DNA of 32,662 bases from Candidatus Pacearchaeota archaeon (lineage in GTDB: Archaea > Nanoarchaeota > Nanoarchaeia > Pacearchaeales > GW2011-AR1): contig NZAS01000145.1 in assembly GCA_002686195.1 (NCBI GenBank), positions 1 through 32,662 of the forward strand. The letters are read 5' to 3'. The translations under genes and the position numbers were made by a program. Below are positions 1-7,311 of the stretch, in pieces. Position 1 is the stretch's first letter. Every line of letters starts with the position of its first letter. The notes beneath the pieces were generated by a model. That model was given only the letters and a program-made list of their open reading frames with translations. It did no database searches and was not told the DNA's origin.

Positions 1-1271
1 AGGCTTATTTTATTCATTTTTGGTAAAGCTATTTTAACTTCTTGTGGAACATTAACGAGTTTTTCCATTATATCTGCAAAAACAGAAGTCATCTTATCAG
101 TAGAAAATTCATTCTTAGAATAAGTAAGCTGTTTTTTTGCTAAATTTAGATAATTTTTATAGTTTTTAAAGACATCTTTTAGCACCCTTGATGCATAAAT
201 TAGATTTACATAAAACCATTTAGATTCTGGTAAAATTACATTTTTCCAAATAACTGATTTATGAACTTGCTTTAAATCACCAGGTAATAATGTAGAATGC
301 TTTAAAAAGTCTATATGTCCTGACCAATTTGGTGCTATAACTGGTTTACCGCTAAGGCTGGCCTCCAATAGGGGTCTTCCAAATCCCTCTCCTTTTGTAA
401 ATGAAACATGAACTTTAATCTTTGGATGATGGTATAACTCGTTCATTTCGGTTTCTGTTAAATCACCATGTAATAAATAAACTTTTGGTGAATTTTTTAA
501 TCCAGACTTTTTGACTATATTATTTATTCTTTCCTGCATCTGATTTCTATCTATAACGCTGAAGGTGGCACTGCTTGTCTTTAATATTAACGCTGGGCGG
601 GTCCTAGAAGGATTATTTTTGAACGTATGTATAAATGTTTCTATTAACTTTCCTACATCTTTTCTATCGTGTCCATGTGCTCCGTTAAGCCAGTGTCCTA
701 CAAATAAAAAGCAAAATTTTTCAGGTATCTTTTTCAATTCTTCATTTATTTCATTTGATATTTTTGCTGTTTTATGAAATATATCTAAATCTGCCCCTTC
801 AAATAAAACTTCTATTGGGGTTGTGCACTGTAATTCAGCTACTTTTTTGTTTGTATTATTGTCTACCTGGTCATATGTTGTAGTCTTAAACACAGTTTTT
901 GCATGATTGGATGGTACAATAATCAAGTTCATTTTATTGCAGCCCTGAATCCAACTTGCATCGCATACAGTTGTTTCTATTCCTGCAGTAATTCCTATAT
1001 TAAATTTACCTATAGGTTGAAATTCATTTGGCACAGAAAGCTGCACAAAAACATCTGGCTGTTTTCTAATACCTTGCGGACCAGCAAAATATTTTTCTAA
1101 ATGCTTATCTTTCTCAGATACACCATTTCTTGGACAATCTCCCCAACGCAAATCTACGACTTCAATAAAAAATTTATCCATTGCAATTAAGGATTTCAAT
1201 AAATCTCGTGCATGGTCCCCATAGCCGCTTCTTGAACTAACTGGACCCTGAAAAACTAAAAATTGTTTCAT
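1..1271 (-). CDS. GT4-type glycosyltransferase (3' end beyond window)
   Basis: The reading frame opens with ATG at 1271 and stays open to the left edge (423 codons visible), so the C-terminus is missing. It looks like a GT-B fold retaining glycosyltransferase: the N-terminus has a glycine-rich acceptor-side loop (residues 8-18, QGPVSSRSGYG). The C-terminal half carries the GT4 EX7E donor-binding motif, GEGFGRPLLE, with Glu at about 295 and 303, followed by GKPVIAP. Substrate unknown. A perfect AGGAGATAATT precedes the ATG and overlaps the stop region of the upstream glycosyltransferase, so the pair is probably co-transcribed. Such phage enzymes glycosylate DNA bases, virion proteins or host surface sugars. 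The hydroxymethylase elsewhere in the window makes DNA glycosylation conceivable, but nothing in this protein proves it. Confidence 0.8.
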   Translation of the reverse strand, partial: MKQFLVFQGPVSSRSGYGDHARDLLKSLIAMDKFFIEVVDLRWGDCPRNGVSEKDKHLEKYFAGPQGIRKQPDVFVQLSVPNEFQPIGKFNIGITAGIETTVCDASWIQGCNKMNLIIVPSNHAKTVFKTTTYDQVDNNTNKKVAELQCTTPIEVLFEGADLDIFHKTAKISNEINEELKKIPEKFCFLFVGHWLNGAHGHDRKDVGKLIETFIHTFKNNPSRTRPALILKTSSATFSVIDRNQMQERINNIVKKSGLKNSPKVYLLHGDLTETEMNELYHHPKIKVHVSFTKGEGFGRPLLEASLSGKPVIAPNWSGHIDFLKHSTLLPGDLKQVHKSVIWKNVILPESKWFYVNLIYASRVLKDVFKNYKNYLNLAKKQLTYSKNEFSTDKMTSVFADIMEKLVNVPQEVKIALPKMNKIS

Positions 1272-1280
1272 AATTATCTC

Positions 1281-2747
1281 CTAACTAAGTATTATACCAT
1301 CTGGATATTTTAAATCCAAATCATCTGTTTTAAATAAACTAAACCTTTTTCTAGGCTTCCAATTATCGAATAATTTATCAGCCGATTTAACAAATTCTTC
1401 TCCCATACGTTTAGCTGTCATCATGGAATGTTCTGACGTCACAAATTCTCTACCCAACATTCCACGCCTATTTAATTCTTCTTCACCAAGATTATATGCT
1501 TCTGAAAGTTTATCTCTTATGTCATATATACTAACTATTGAATCATATATGTATGGCGTTGGTGGAGAACCTTGTAATGTTAATGTTGGCCAAATTGGAA
1601 AGGCCCAGTCACCATGGTCCTTATATCTTCCATCACTATTACTTGGCCATTCTGCAGAATAATCTTTAACTGTCAAATAACTTCCATCTTCTTTTTTGAA
1701 TCCCATTTGGTCTTGTAAACCTCCTATACATGATGCCATTATTGGAGTTCCAGCCATTAAAGACTCGCAAACACTTAATCCAAATCCTTCTGCTGTTGAG
1801 GGCTGACATGTTAGATTAACTATATTATACAGATAATTGAGCTCTTTTTCATCAAACTTTCTGTCTGTAAATTTAACTCTATAATTTGGACAAAGAGCAT
1901 TCACTACCTTTGGAAGATCGGTACCATTTCCGTCTACCCTATCTGTATGTAATAGCAAACAGCATTCTTTGGCCTTTTCTTCTCCTATATTATCGCAAAA
2001 CAACCTGTAAGCTAGAATAAGGTTTGCTACCCCTTTTCTCCGTATGTTTCTACTATTAAAAAAGAACACAAATTCTGGGTCTTCATCACCAAATAGTTTA
2101 GCCCTGAAGGTGCATAAATTTGAAAACTCAGCATCAGATATATTTATTGGTCTAAATTTATTTTCATCTATTCCATGGGGCACATATGTTAAATCCAAAC
2201 CTTCTATTCTTGGTTTATTTTGACAGACATGTTTATTGATATTATATGTTTGTTTTGAAATTGCCATTAGTAGGTCACATGATTCATAAAATGGTTCATT
2301 CCAATGTGGAAATGGCAAATCATCCCAAATATTTAGATACATAAGTGGTATAGTTTGTCTTATTTCATGTTCCATATTGTATAAAAATCCCCAAAATCTT
2401 GGGTCTGTAAAATGCATAATTGCATCTGGTTTTTCCGTACCTATAAGCTGTCTTAGTAAATCTGCATTTCCATAACCAGTTACTGGATAAACTGCAACAC
2501 TAGCATCATGTACTCCAGTTATGTTTGCTATCTCTTGAGACATATCAAATCGTTTTCCTTGGTCTGGATGATTTATTGCTCCTCCAATTTGTACCCAATC
2601 ATATTTATGACAGCTATTAAGCACAAGTTCCTTGCTCATAACACCTACACCAGAATGTAATCTCATGTCATCTGATAATAACAGTATTTTTTTCTTTTTT
2701 TGTATGTTTAAATCTATCTTTTTTAATTTTGGTAAATCCATATCCAT
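1281..2747 (-). CDS. GT4-type glycosyltransferase
   Basis: A 488-aa GT-B type glycosyltransferase. The N-terminal Rossmann half begins after a lysine-rich leader (residues 1-20) with ILLLSDDMRLHSGVGVMS, typical of the GT4 N-lobe. The C-terminal half has NSRNIRRKG (231-239, basic residues expected to bind the donor phosphate) and the EX7E motif AEGFGLSVCE (Glu320, Glu328). No signal peptide or membrane segment is seen, so it should be cytoplasmic. The ATG at 2747 has AGGAG about 10 nt upstream. It is followed after 9 nt by a second glycosyltransferase of the same superfamily but low similarity, which suggests two successive sugar transfers. Donor and acceptor cannot be told from sequence; modified phage DNA, virion glycans and host envelope are all possible. 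Confidence 0.85.
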   Translation of the reverse strand: MDMDLPKLKKIDLNIQKKKKILLLSDDMRLHSGVGVMSKELVLNSCHKYDWVQIGGAINHPDQGKRFDMSQEIANITGVHDASVAVYPVTGYGNADLLRQLIGTEKPDAIMHFTDPRFWGFLYNMEHEIRQTIPLMYLNIWDDLPFPHWNEPFYESCDLLMAISKQTYNINKHVCQNKPRIEGLDLTYVPHGIDENKFRPINISDAEFSNLCTFRAKLFGDEDPEFVFFFNSRNIRRKGVANLILAYRLFCDNIGEEKAKECCLLLHTDRVDGNGTDLPKVVNALCPNYRVKFTDRKFDEKELNYLYNIVNLTCQPSTAEGFGLSVCESLMAGTPIMASCIGGLQDQMGFKKEDGSYLTVKDYSAEWPSNSDGRYKDHGDWAFPIWPTLTLQGSPPTPYIYDSIVSIYDIRDKLSEAYNLGEEELNRRGMLGREFVTSEHSMMTAKRMGEEFVKSADKLFDNWKPRKRFSLFKTDDLDLKYPDGIILS

Positions 2748-2764
2748 AACCTTTATTCTCCTAT

Positions 2765-2950
2765 CTAAAATCTTTTACTTAAATCTATTTTACTGTCTAT
2801 TGTTTTTCTGAACCGTTTATCGGTATTATATAGGCATAGCGCCCTATTTACTAATTTTTGAAAATTCATTCCATTTTCTAAACAAATTTTCTTAAATGTA
2901 TGTTGCTCTTTTTTATCAACCTTTACAGACGTTAATTTTATTCTTTCCAT
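2765..2950 (-). CDS. small ribbon-helix-helix-like protein
   Basis: A 61-aa basic protein. The order is a short beta-type segment (IKLTSVKVD, residues 4-12), a helix (KKEQHTFKKICLENG), a turn, and a second helix (FQKLVNRALCLYN). That matches the MetJ/Arc ribbon-helix-helix plan used by small DNA-binding regulators. I infer DNA binding only from this pattern; no specific family is recognised. AAGG sits upstream of the ATG at 2950. The gene follows an AT-rich promoter-like stretch, so it may start its own transcript leading into the two glycosyltransferases. Confidence 0.6.
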   Translation of the reverse strand: MERIKLTSVKVDKKEQHTFKKICLENGMNFQKLVNRALCLYNTDKRFRKTIDSKIDLSKRF

Positions 2951-2953
2951 AAC

Positions 2954-2999
2954 TTACCTTGCATATATATAAATATACATATATACATAAAAAAATCAA
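2954..2999 (-). promoter_or_regulatory. AT-rich promoter-like element
   Basis: On the minus strand this reads GATTTTTTTATGTATA, then TGTATATTTATATATATG, directly after the stop of the SLOG-protein gene. It shares both the T7 tract and the TTATAT box with the elements before other genes in this window. The T tract may also serve as part of a terminator. Promoter function is inferred from recurrence only. Confidence 0.4.
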
Positions 3000-3397
3000 G
3001 TTATCACAATAACTTTTTTGCCAAATTCTATAGCATAGTTTATTGTGCTAATTGTGCCATTTGATTTAATTCCGTCTGGAATAAATGCTATCAATTTATC
3101 TATCGATTTTGCCAAAATCTTATTTCTTACAAAATAATTTTTTACTGAATATTTCTTTCCATACCAATCCTTTCTCATATAAGAATATAAATTTTTAACT
3201 GTGTGAGCAGGATTAACTTCCACATATTTGCAATCAAGTTCTAATGCATATTTTTTAGCATATTTATCAGCCCCATCAGGGCAGCCACCGCTAAACACAG
3301 TAAGATTATCACCGAATTTCTTTTTAAGGTTAAAAATTGTCTCTTTAATCTTTCTCCTATTTTCATATTTTCTGCTCCCTACTATTCCTATTCGCAC
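2996..3397 (-). CDS. SLOG-family (DprA/YspA-like) nucleotide-binding protein
   Basis: A SLOG/DUF2493-type Rossmannoid protein of 133 aa from the start chosen here. It shows RIGIVGSRKY at its N-terminus, then VFSGGCPDGADKYAKKYA (the SLOG nucleotide/ligand loop). It ends with a helix and strand pattern around NGTISTINYAIEFGKKVIVI. The frame extends to a GTG at 3451, but that adds 18 residues outside the domain and overlaps the QueF-like gene by 44 nt. I prefer the GTG at 3397, which has TAGGA 8 nt upstream formed partly from the QueF-like stop codon. SLOG domains bind nucleotides or nucleotide-derived ligands, and some process them. In phages, DUF2493 proteins are common but mostly uncharacterised. 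Its position immediately after a 7-deazaguanine-type gene hints at nucleotide metabolism. Confidence 0.7.
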   Translation of the reverse strand: MRIGIVGSRKYENRRKIKETIFNLKKKFGDNLTVFSGGCPDGADKYAKKYALELDCKYVEVNPAHTVKNLYSYMRKDWYGKKYSVKNYFVRNKILAKSIDKLIAFIPDGIKSNGTISTINYAIEFGKKVIVIT

Positions 3398-3407
3398 AAA
3401 AACATTC

Positions 3408-3827
3408 CTACCATGTGTCTTCTCCCCATTCTTTATATTTTTCTTCTCCACCCAAAGCTTCCCAGTCTGAATCTATTGATAATCTTGAAGATATTCCGCC
3501 CCTTGGATTACAGTCCAATACTAATCTTAATCTTTGAGGGTTGTATACTTCTATCATATTATCATAAATAACATTTAATAATCTTTCATATGAAATTATT
3601 ATATCTCTATATTGCTGAAGATACAACTTAAATGATTTTAATTCTACAACTTTTCCATTAGGATACATTAATACATACAGTGTTGCAAAATCTGGTTGAC
3701 TATATACTCCTAAAAATGTTAATTCTGGCTGTTTTATTTTTACTTCGTATGACTTAACATCAGGATTTGGCAATCCTTTTAATATAGAAGTATCTACATC
3801 TTTATAAGTTTTTTTCTTTTTTCCCAC
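3408..3827 (-). CDS. QueF-like 7-deazaguanine protein lacking catalytic Cys
   Basis: A 139-aa member of the T-fold QueF family (preQ0 nitrile reductase in queuosine synthesis). Recognisable blocks are SQPDFATLY (43-51), VVELKSFKLYLQQYR (60-74, the QueF signature with substrate-binding Glu62) and CNPRGGIS (106-113). In Bacillus QueF the first block reads FTSLCPKTGQPDFA; here it is LTFLGVYSQPDFA. The nucleophilic Cys is therefore Gly40 and one residue is lost, although the general-acid Asp46 remains. The usual FHE triad is SYE (79-81), keeping only Glu. It is therefore unlikely to reduce preQ0 by the known thioimide route. It may bind a 7-deazaguanine or do other chemistry on it. The start is GTG at 3827, overlapping the previous stop as TAGTG, with no ATG until residue 54. 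Confidence 0.8.
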   Translation of the reverse strand: MGKKKKTYKDVDTSILKGLPNPDVKSYEVKIKQPELTFLGVYSQPDFATLYVLMYPNGKVVELKSFKLYLQQYRDIIISYERLLNVIYDNMIEVYNPQRLRLVLDCNPRGGISSRLSIDSDWEALGGEEKYKEWGEDTW

Positions 3828-4747
3828 TATATTCTTTCATTTCTTGGACACAAATCTTCTTTATCCTTAAATTCGCACCATTTACAATTTTTATGTTTTT
3901 CTCCTGCTATTGCTGGATAATTTGATTCTAAATTATATTTACCTTCTGGCGTAAAAGCTGTTTCTATAAAATTACTCAATTCTCTGTCAACCTTGTTTAA
4001 TGAAGGCTTTCCTGCTGCAGGTCTTACTATTTGGATTCTTTTTTGTGGAAAGTCACAATTTTCCCAAAGTTTTCTCTTACAAATAAAATATTCTACATCA
4101 ATATCTTTTTCATCCACGTTATATTGTTTTGAAAAATATCTCTTATATATTCTAAGCTGGTCACCGTTCTGCCTCTTTTGTGCATCTTTCCAGCCACGAG
4201 TAGAAGTTTTAATATCATAAATTTTTATCCTACCATGGTCTTTCATAACAATGTCCATGAATCCCATCATCATAATTTTTGGGTTTGACTCTGTCTCGCA
4301 TAATATTGGCATTTCAATACCAACCAATTCACAATTCCTTTTACTAAAATATGCTCCACGTTTCTTTTTGAACCAATCCATTATGGCTACACCATCATTA
4401 TAGAATTCTCCAAGCTCTGTTGGGTTTGAAAAATCTTTTCCGCATTCATCTACAAATTTTTGGTATTCTGTTCTCATAGAATCTAACAATATTTTATTGA
4501 CATCCAAAGAATCTGCTTTTACTATTGATTCTTTATACATTGTATCTAAATAAGTCTGTAATGTTTCGTGAAAGGCCGTTCCAAATACTAAGAATATTGA
4601 AGGGTCAAAAACTTTATGCTTATCTATATATGCTAGTTTCCATGCCTTTGGACAATTCTTATATTTTGAAAATTGACTATATGAGATAGTCTTTTTTCCT
4701 AACATTCTTGCCTTTATTGCTAGGTCTTTAGGTGTTTTTAATTCCAT
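3827..4747 (-). CDS. Cas4/RecB-like PD-(D/E)XK nuclease with Fe-S cysteines
   Basis: A 306-aa nuclease of the RecB/Cas4/AddB PD-(D/E)XK group. From the chosen ATG it shows a first cysteine in KNCPKAW (Cys32), then FGTAFHE (His60, motif I). Later come GFMDIV (the PD aspartate) and IYDIKTS (D-X-K), both around residues 160-185. It ends with a C-terminal CKWC...LC cluster (Cys288, Cys291, Cys300). One N-terminal plus three C-terminal cysteines is the 4Fe-4S arrangement of Cas4 and AddB. Likely a DNA exonuclease or end-processing enzyme. The open frame can be extended five codons to a TTG, but the ATG at 4747 directly follows an AT-rich promoter-like box, so I start there; no Shine-Dalgarno is visible. 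Its stop overlaps the QueF-like GTG. Confidence 0.85.
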   Translation of the reverse strand: MELKTPKDLAIKARMLGKKTISYSQFSKYKNCPKAWKLAYIDKHKVFDPSIFLVFGTAFHETLQTYLDTMYKESIVKADSLDVNKILLDSMRTEYQKFVDECGKDFSNPTELGEFYNDGVAIMDWFKKKRGAYFSKRNCELVGIEMPILCETESNPKIMMMGFMDIVMKDHGRIKIYDIKTSTRGWKDAQKRQNGDQLRIYKRYFSKQYNVDEKDIDVEYFICKRKLWENCDFPQKRIQIVRPAAGKPSLNKVDRELSNFIETAFTPEGKYNLESNYPAIAGEKHKNCKWCEFKDKEDLCPRNERI

Positions 4748-4775
4748 ATTATAATATAACAAAAATATTTGACAT
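4748..4775 (-). promoter_or_regulatory. AT-rich promoter-like element abutting ATG
   Basis: Minus strand: TGTCAAATATTTTTGTTATATTATAAT, ending immediately before the ATG of the nuclease gene. It follows the T tract of the DUF3310 terminator. It matches the elements upstream of the exonuclease and family A polymerase genes. If the TTATATTAT box is a -10 site, the mRNA would be leaderless. Inferred from recurrence. Confidence 0.45.
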
Positions 4776-4812
4776 AAAAAAATCTGGCAATATTATTTCT
4801 TACCAGATTTTT
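4776..4812 (-). terminator. rho-independent terminator
   Basis: Minus strand hairpin with arms AAAAATCTGG (4812-4803) and CCAGATTTTT (4787-4778), 10 perfect base pairs around a 15-nt loop, running into a T7 tract. The loop contains the stop codon of the DUF3310 gene, so the hairpin overlaps the end of that coding region. It should end the GroES-GroEL-zinc ribbon-DUF3310 transcript. Confidence 0.8.
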
Positions 4813-5011
4813 CAGTATGTTCTATCAATCTGTCTAGGTAGGCTTTTGCCTTATAGAGGTCTTGAATTCCATTTTTATCTTTCCAACGAGTAATATATTT
4901 TAATACGTTTCCCTCAAAAAAATCTAGTCCATGAGAATATGCATAATCCCACATCTCAATTCCATTTGTATAATGTTCTGGATGTTTTACAGGATCAGAT
5001 TTTTTACTCAT
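4793..5011 (-). CDS. DUF3310-family small phage protein
   Basis: A 72-aa protein with the DUF3310 signature: VKHPEHYTNGIEMWDYA at the N-terminus, then FFEGNVLKYITRWKDKNG, and a helix KAKAYLDRLIEH. DUF3310 is widespread in phages, where it is sometimes labelled a nucleotide kinase-like protein, but its biochemical role is not established. The ATG at 5011 overlaps the stop of the zinc-ribbon gene by 8 nt, so translation is probably coupled. A strong terminator overlaps its 3' end, making it the last gene of the chaperonin unit. Confidence 0.8.
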   Translation of the reverse strand: MSKKSDPVKHPEHYTNGIEMWDYAYSHGLDFFEGNVLKYITRWKDKNGIQDLYKAKAYLDRLIEHTEKSGKK

Positions 5012-5279
5012 CCTCAGTTCTAGGCATCAATTCTTCATTTATATTACCACATTTACAGCATTGAAATACTGGTAATGGTAAAAATCCTGCCTTTCCACTT
5101 GGTGATAAAACTGGCGAAATCTTTCTCAATAAATTTACCTGTAAAAATGTTGGGTTTCCGCATTCAGAACATTCAACTGCGTCTAAATCCTTTAGCTTTA
5201 ATCCTTGCAAATTGTCTGCCAATTTATTTTTGAATTCATTGTTGCCAGAATCTTGTTTGTTGCTTTTAATAACTTTCAT
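5004..5279 (-). CDS. small zinc-ribbon-like protein
   Basis: A 91-aa protein with two cysteine knuckles, VECSECGN (Cys37, Cys40) and FQCCKCGN (Cys74/75, Cys77), separated by a 33-residue loop. That is the layout of a structural zinc ribbon. The first 30 residues are polar and the C-terminus is acidic. I recognise no specific family; nucleic-acid or protein binding are the usual roles of such folds. AGGAG lies 7 nt upstream of the ATG at 5279. It sits between groEL and the DUF3310 gene, 10 nt after groEL, and overlaps DUF3310 by 8 nt. Confidence 0.65.
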   Translation of the reverse strand: MKVIKSNKQDSGNNEFKNKLADNLQGLKLKDLDAVECSECGNPTFLQVNLLRKISPVLSPSGKAGFLPLPVFQCCKCGNINEELMPRTEDE

Positions 5280-5289
5280 TTTATTTCTC

Positions 5290-6954
5290 CTATCCTATTC
5301 CGAAGCCACCACCCATCATCGGTGATTCTTTGTTTTCTTCGGGTTTTTTTGTAATTACACACTCTGTTGTTAGTAGCGTTGCTGCAACTGAAGCTGCCTT
5401 TTCTAAAGCAACTCTTGTCACTTTTGCTGGGTCAATAATTCCAGCTTCAAACATATCTACTACTTCTTCTTTTATGGCATCATATCCCCAACTAGTATCA
5501 TATTTATCGTCTTCTGCATATTCACTTGCCATTTTATCTCTTACCTCTTTCCAAATAACTTCTGGGGTAAATCCTGAATTTTCCATAATACAATTAAATG
5601 GTTCCCTACATGCTTCTTTTACTATTTCGACACCTAATTTCTGGTCACTATTTTCTGTTTTTACTTTAATTTCTGCAGTTGGGTTATCTACAATCCATCG
5701 TAAAATCATACCTCCACCAGATACTATTCCTTCGTCAAGAGCAGCTCTTGTTGCATTTAAGGCATCCTCAACTCTATCTTTCTTTTCTTTCATTTCAATT
5801 TCAGATTCTGCTCCTATTCTTAAAATTGCAACACCGCCTGCCAATTTAGCTAGCCTTTCTTGATTTTGTTCCTTGTCATAATTCGAGCTCGCGTTATCAA
5901 TATCATATTTTATTTGATTAACCCTTTCTCCTATTTCTTCTGTTGTTCCTGCGCCATCAACAATAGTTGTATTTTTATTATTTATGGTCACCCTAACAGC
6001 CGTACCATAAACTTCAGGAGTAATCTTATCTAATCTCATTCCTCTATGATAAGATACCACCTGTCCTCCTGTTAGAGAAGCTATATCTTCTAAGTTTTGA
6101 TTTCTTCTGTCTCCAAATCCAGGAGCTTTTACAGCGGCAACCTTTAGGGTACCTCTAATCTTATTTACAATTAGTCCTGCTAGAGCTTCTCCATCTATAT
6201 CTTCTGCTATAATCAATAATGGTTTATCTTGTTGTATGGCTGCTTCCAAAACTTTTACAATATCTTTAATTGAAGTTATTTTTTTATCATATAGAAGAAT
6301 CCAAGGATTTTCTAATTCAACCTGCATATCCGTATTATTTGTTATGAAATATGGGGAAAGATACTTGCTTTCAAATTGCATACCTTCAACAATTTCTAAC
6401 CTTGTATCTCCAGTTTGAGATTCTTCAACAGTCACAACACCTTCTCTTCCAACCTTATCTATGGCTTCTGATATAAGTAAACCAATTTCAGAATCATTAT
6501 TGGCACTAATGGTTGCGATATTTTTTATTTCATCTGCCGTGCTTACATCTTTGCTTGACTGCTCTAATGACCTTGCAATATTTTTTACAGTAATATCTAT
6601 TCCTTTTTTTAATTCTATTGGGTGCGCTCCTGACTCAATAGCCTTAAATCCTTCTGTAATTATCTTTGATGCCAATACGGTTGCTGTTGTTGTTCCATCA
6701 CCTACTTCATCATTTGTCTGTTGAGCAACTTCTTTTACTATTTGTGCTCCTGCATTTTTTACAGTATCTTCTAATTCTATTTCTTTAGCCACGGTGACTC
6801 CATCCTTGGTTGAATGATATTCTCCATATTCCTTTTCTAATATAACATTTCTACCTCTTGGACCAAGTGTCGATTTTACTGCCCTTGATAATATATGGAC
6901 TCCTTGCTTTATACCTAATCTTGCCTTTTCACTAAAATCTAAATATTTTGACAT
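5290..6954 (-). CDS. groEL: GroEL chaperonin (phage-encoded)
   Basis: A complete 554-aa group I chaperonin. Visible hallmarks are STLGPRGRNV and KDGVTVAKEI in the N-terminal equatorial domain, GDGTTTATVLA (nucleotide-binding loop), an apical domain with KAPGFGDRR, RVEDALNATRAALDEGIVSGGG in the C-terminal equatorial domain, and a short C-terminal tail MMGGGFGIG replacing the long GGM repeat. All ATP-binding segments appear intact, so it should assemble and fold proteins in the host cytoplasm. AGGAG precedes the ATG; groES ends 1 nt before it. Most T4-like phages use the host GroEL and supply only a cochaperonin such as gp31, so carrying the full pair suggests special folding needs. It lies directly after the replicative polymerase and shares its operon direction. 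Confidence 0.98.
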   Translation of the reverse strand: MSKYLDFSEKARLGIKQGVHILSRAVKSTLGPRGRNVILEKEYGEYHSTKDGVTVAKEIELEDTVKNAGAQIVKEVAQQTNDEVGDGTTTATVLASKIITEGFKAIESGAHPIELKKGIDITVKNIARSLEQSSKDVSTADEIKNIATISANNDSEIGLLISEAIDKVGREGVVTVEESQTGDTRLEIVEGMQFESKYLSPYFITNNTDMQVELENPWILLYDKKITSIKDIVKVLEAAIQQDKPLLIIAEDIDGEALAGLIVNKIRGTLKVAAVKAPGFGDRRNQNLEDIASLTGGQVVSYHRGMRLDKITPEVYGTAVRVTINNKNTTIVDGAGTTEEIGERVNQIKYDIDNASSNYDKEQNQERLAKLAGGVAILRIGAESEIEMKEKKDRVEDALNATRAALDEGIVSGGGMILRWIVDNPTAEIKVKTENSDQKLGVEIVKEACREPFNCIMENSGFTPEVIWKEVRDKMASEYAEDDKYDTSWGYDAIKEEVVDMFEAGIIDPAKVTRVALEKAASVAATLLTTECVITKKPEENKESPMMGGGFGIG

Positions 6955-6955
6955 A

Positions 6956-7249
6956 TTATTTTTCTCCTGTTTTGATTATACAATATAAATCTAATTCATT
7001 TATTACTAATATTTCTTTATCATCAATTTCTATTGGATAAGCTGCTCTTTTAGGATATGCTATAACATCTCCAATTTTACATTGTGATTTCATTTCGGTA
7101 CCATAATTGTATGCGGAAGGACCAATTGCTTCTATAATGCCTCTACTAACTCCTTCTTGTGAAATGTCTGGTAAAATAACTCCACCTGAGGTCATTTCCT
7201 CTGGGTCTAATTCTCTAATTGCTAATTTTCCTCTGATTGGTTCAATCAT
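6956..7249 (-). CDS. groES: GroES cochaperonin
   Basis: A 97-aa GroES/Cpn10. The N-terminal strand (IRGKLAIRELDPEE) leads into the mobile loop TSGGVILPDISQEG, which carries the hydrophobic VIL-type tripeptide that contacts GroEL. The roof-forming region and C-terminal VINELDLYCII strand follow. This is a standard-length GroES, unlike T4 gp31 or RB49 CocO, which are diverged. AAGGAGG lies 7 nt upstream of the ATG, the strongest ribosome site in the window. It is followed after 1 nt by groEL. An AT-rich box lies in the 62-nt gap between the DNA polymerase stop and this start. Confidence 0.97.
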   Translation of the reverse strand: MIEPIRGKLAIRELDPEEMTSGGVILPDISQEGVSRGIIEAIGPSAYNYGTEMKSQCKIGDVIAYPKRAAYPIEIDDKEILVINELDLYCIIKTGEK

Positions 7250-7281
7250 ACTATAACCTCCTTAAAATTTTATTCATAACT

Positions 7282-7306
7282 ATTTACTAATATAAATATA
7301 AAACTT
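7282..7306 (-). promoter_or_regulatory. AT-rich promoter-like element before groES
   Basis: Minus strand CAACAAGTTTTATATTTATATTAGT, about 35 nt upstream of the groES ATG. It resembles the TTTATTATATTA boxes before other genes but is more divergent. It would allow the chaperonin pair to be expressed apart from the polymerase. Low-confidence inference. Confidence 0.35.
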
Positions 7307-7311
7307 GTTGT

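Noticed and set aside
2954..2975. T4 late promoter TATAAATA seen on the plus strand in several gaps
   Set aside because: It would point against every gene in the window; the minus-strand reading of the same AT-rich box is a better explanation.
3398..3451. Longer start (GTG at 3451) for the SLOG gene
   Set aside because: Adds 18 residues outside the domain within the QueF-like coding region; the internal GTG has a well-placed TAGGA.
5330..5863. Long open frame on the plus strand inside groEL
   Set aside because: It mirrors the groEL codons; the opposite strand encodes an unmistakable GroEL and the product has no recognisable features.
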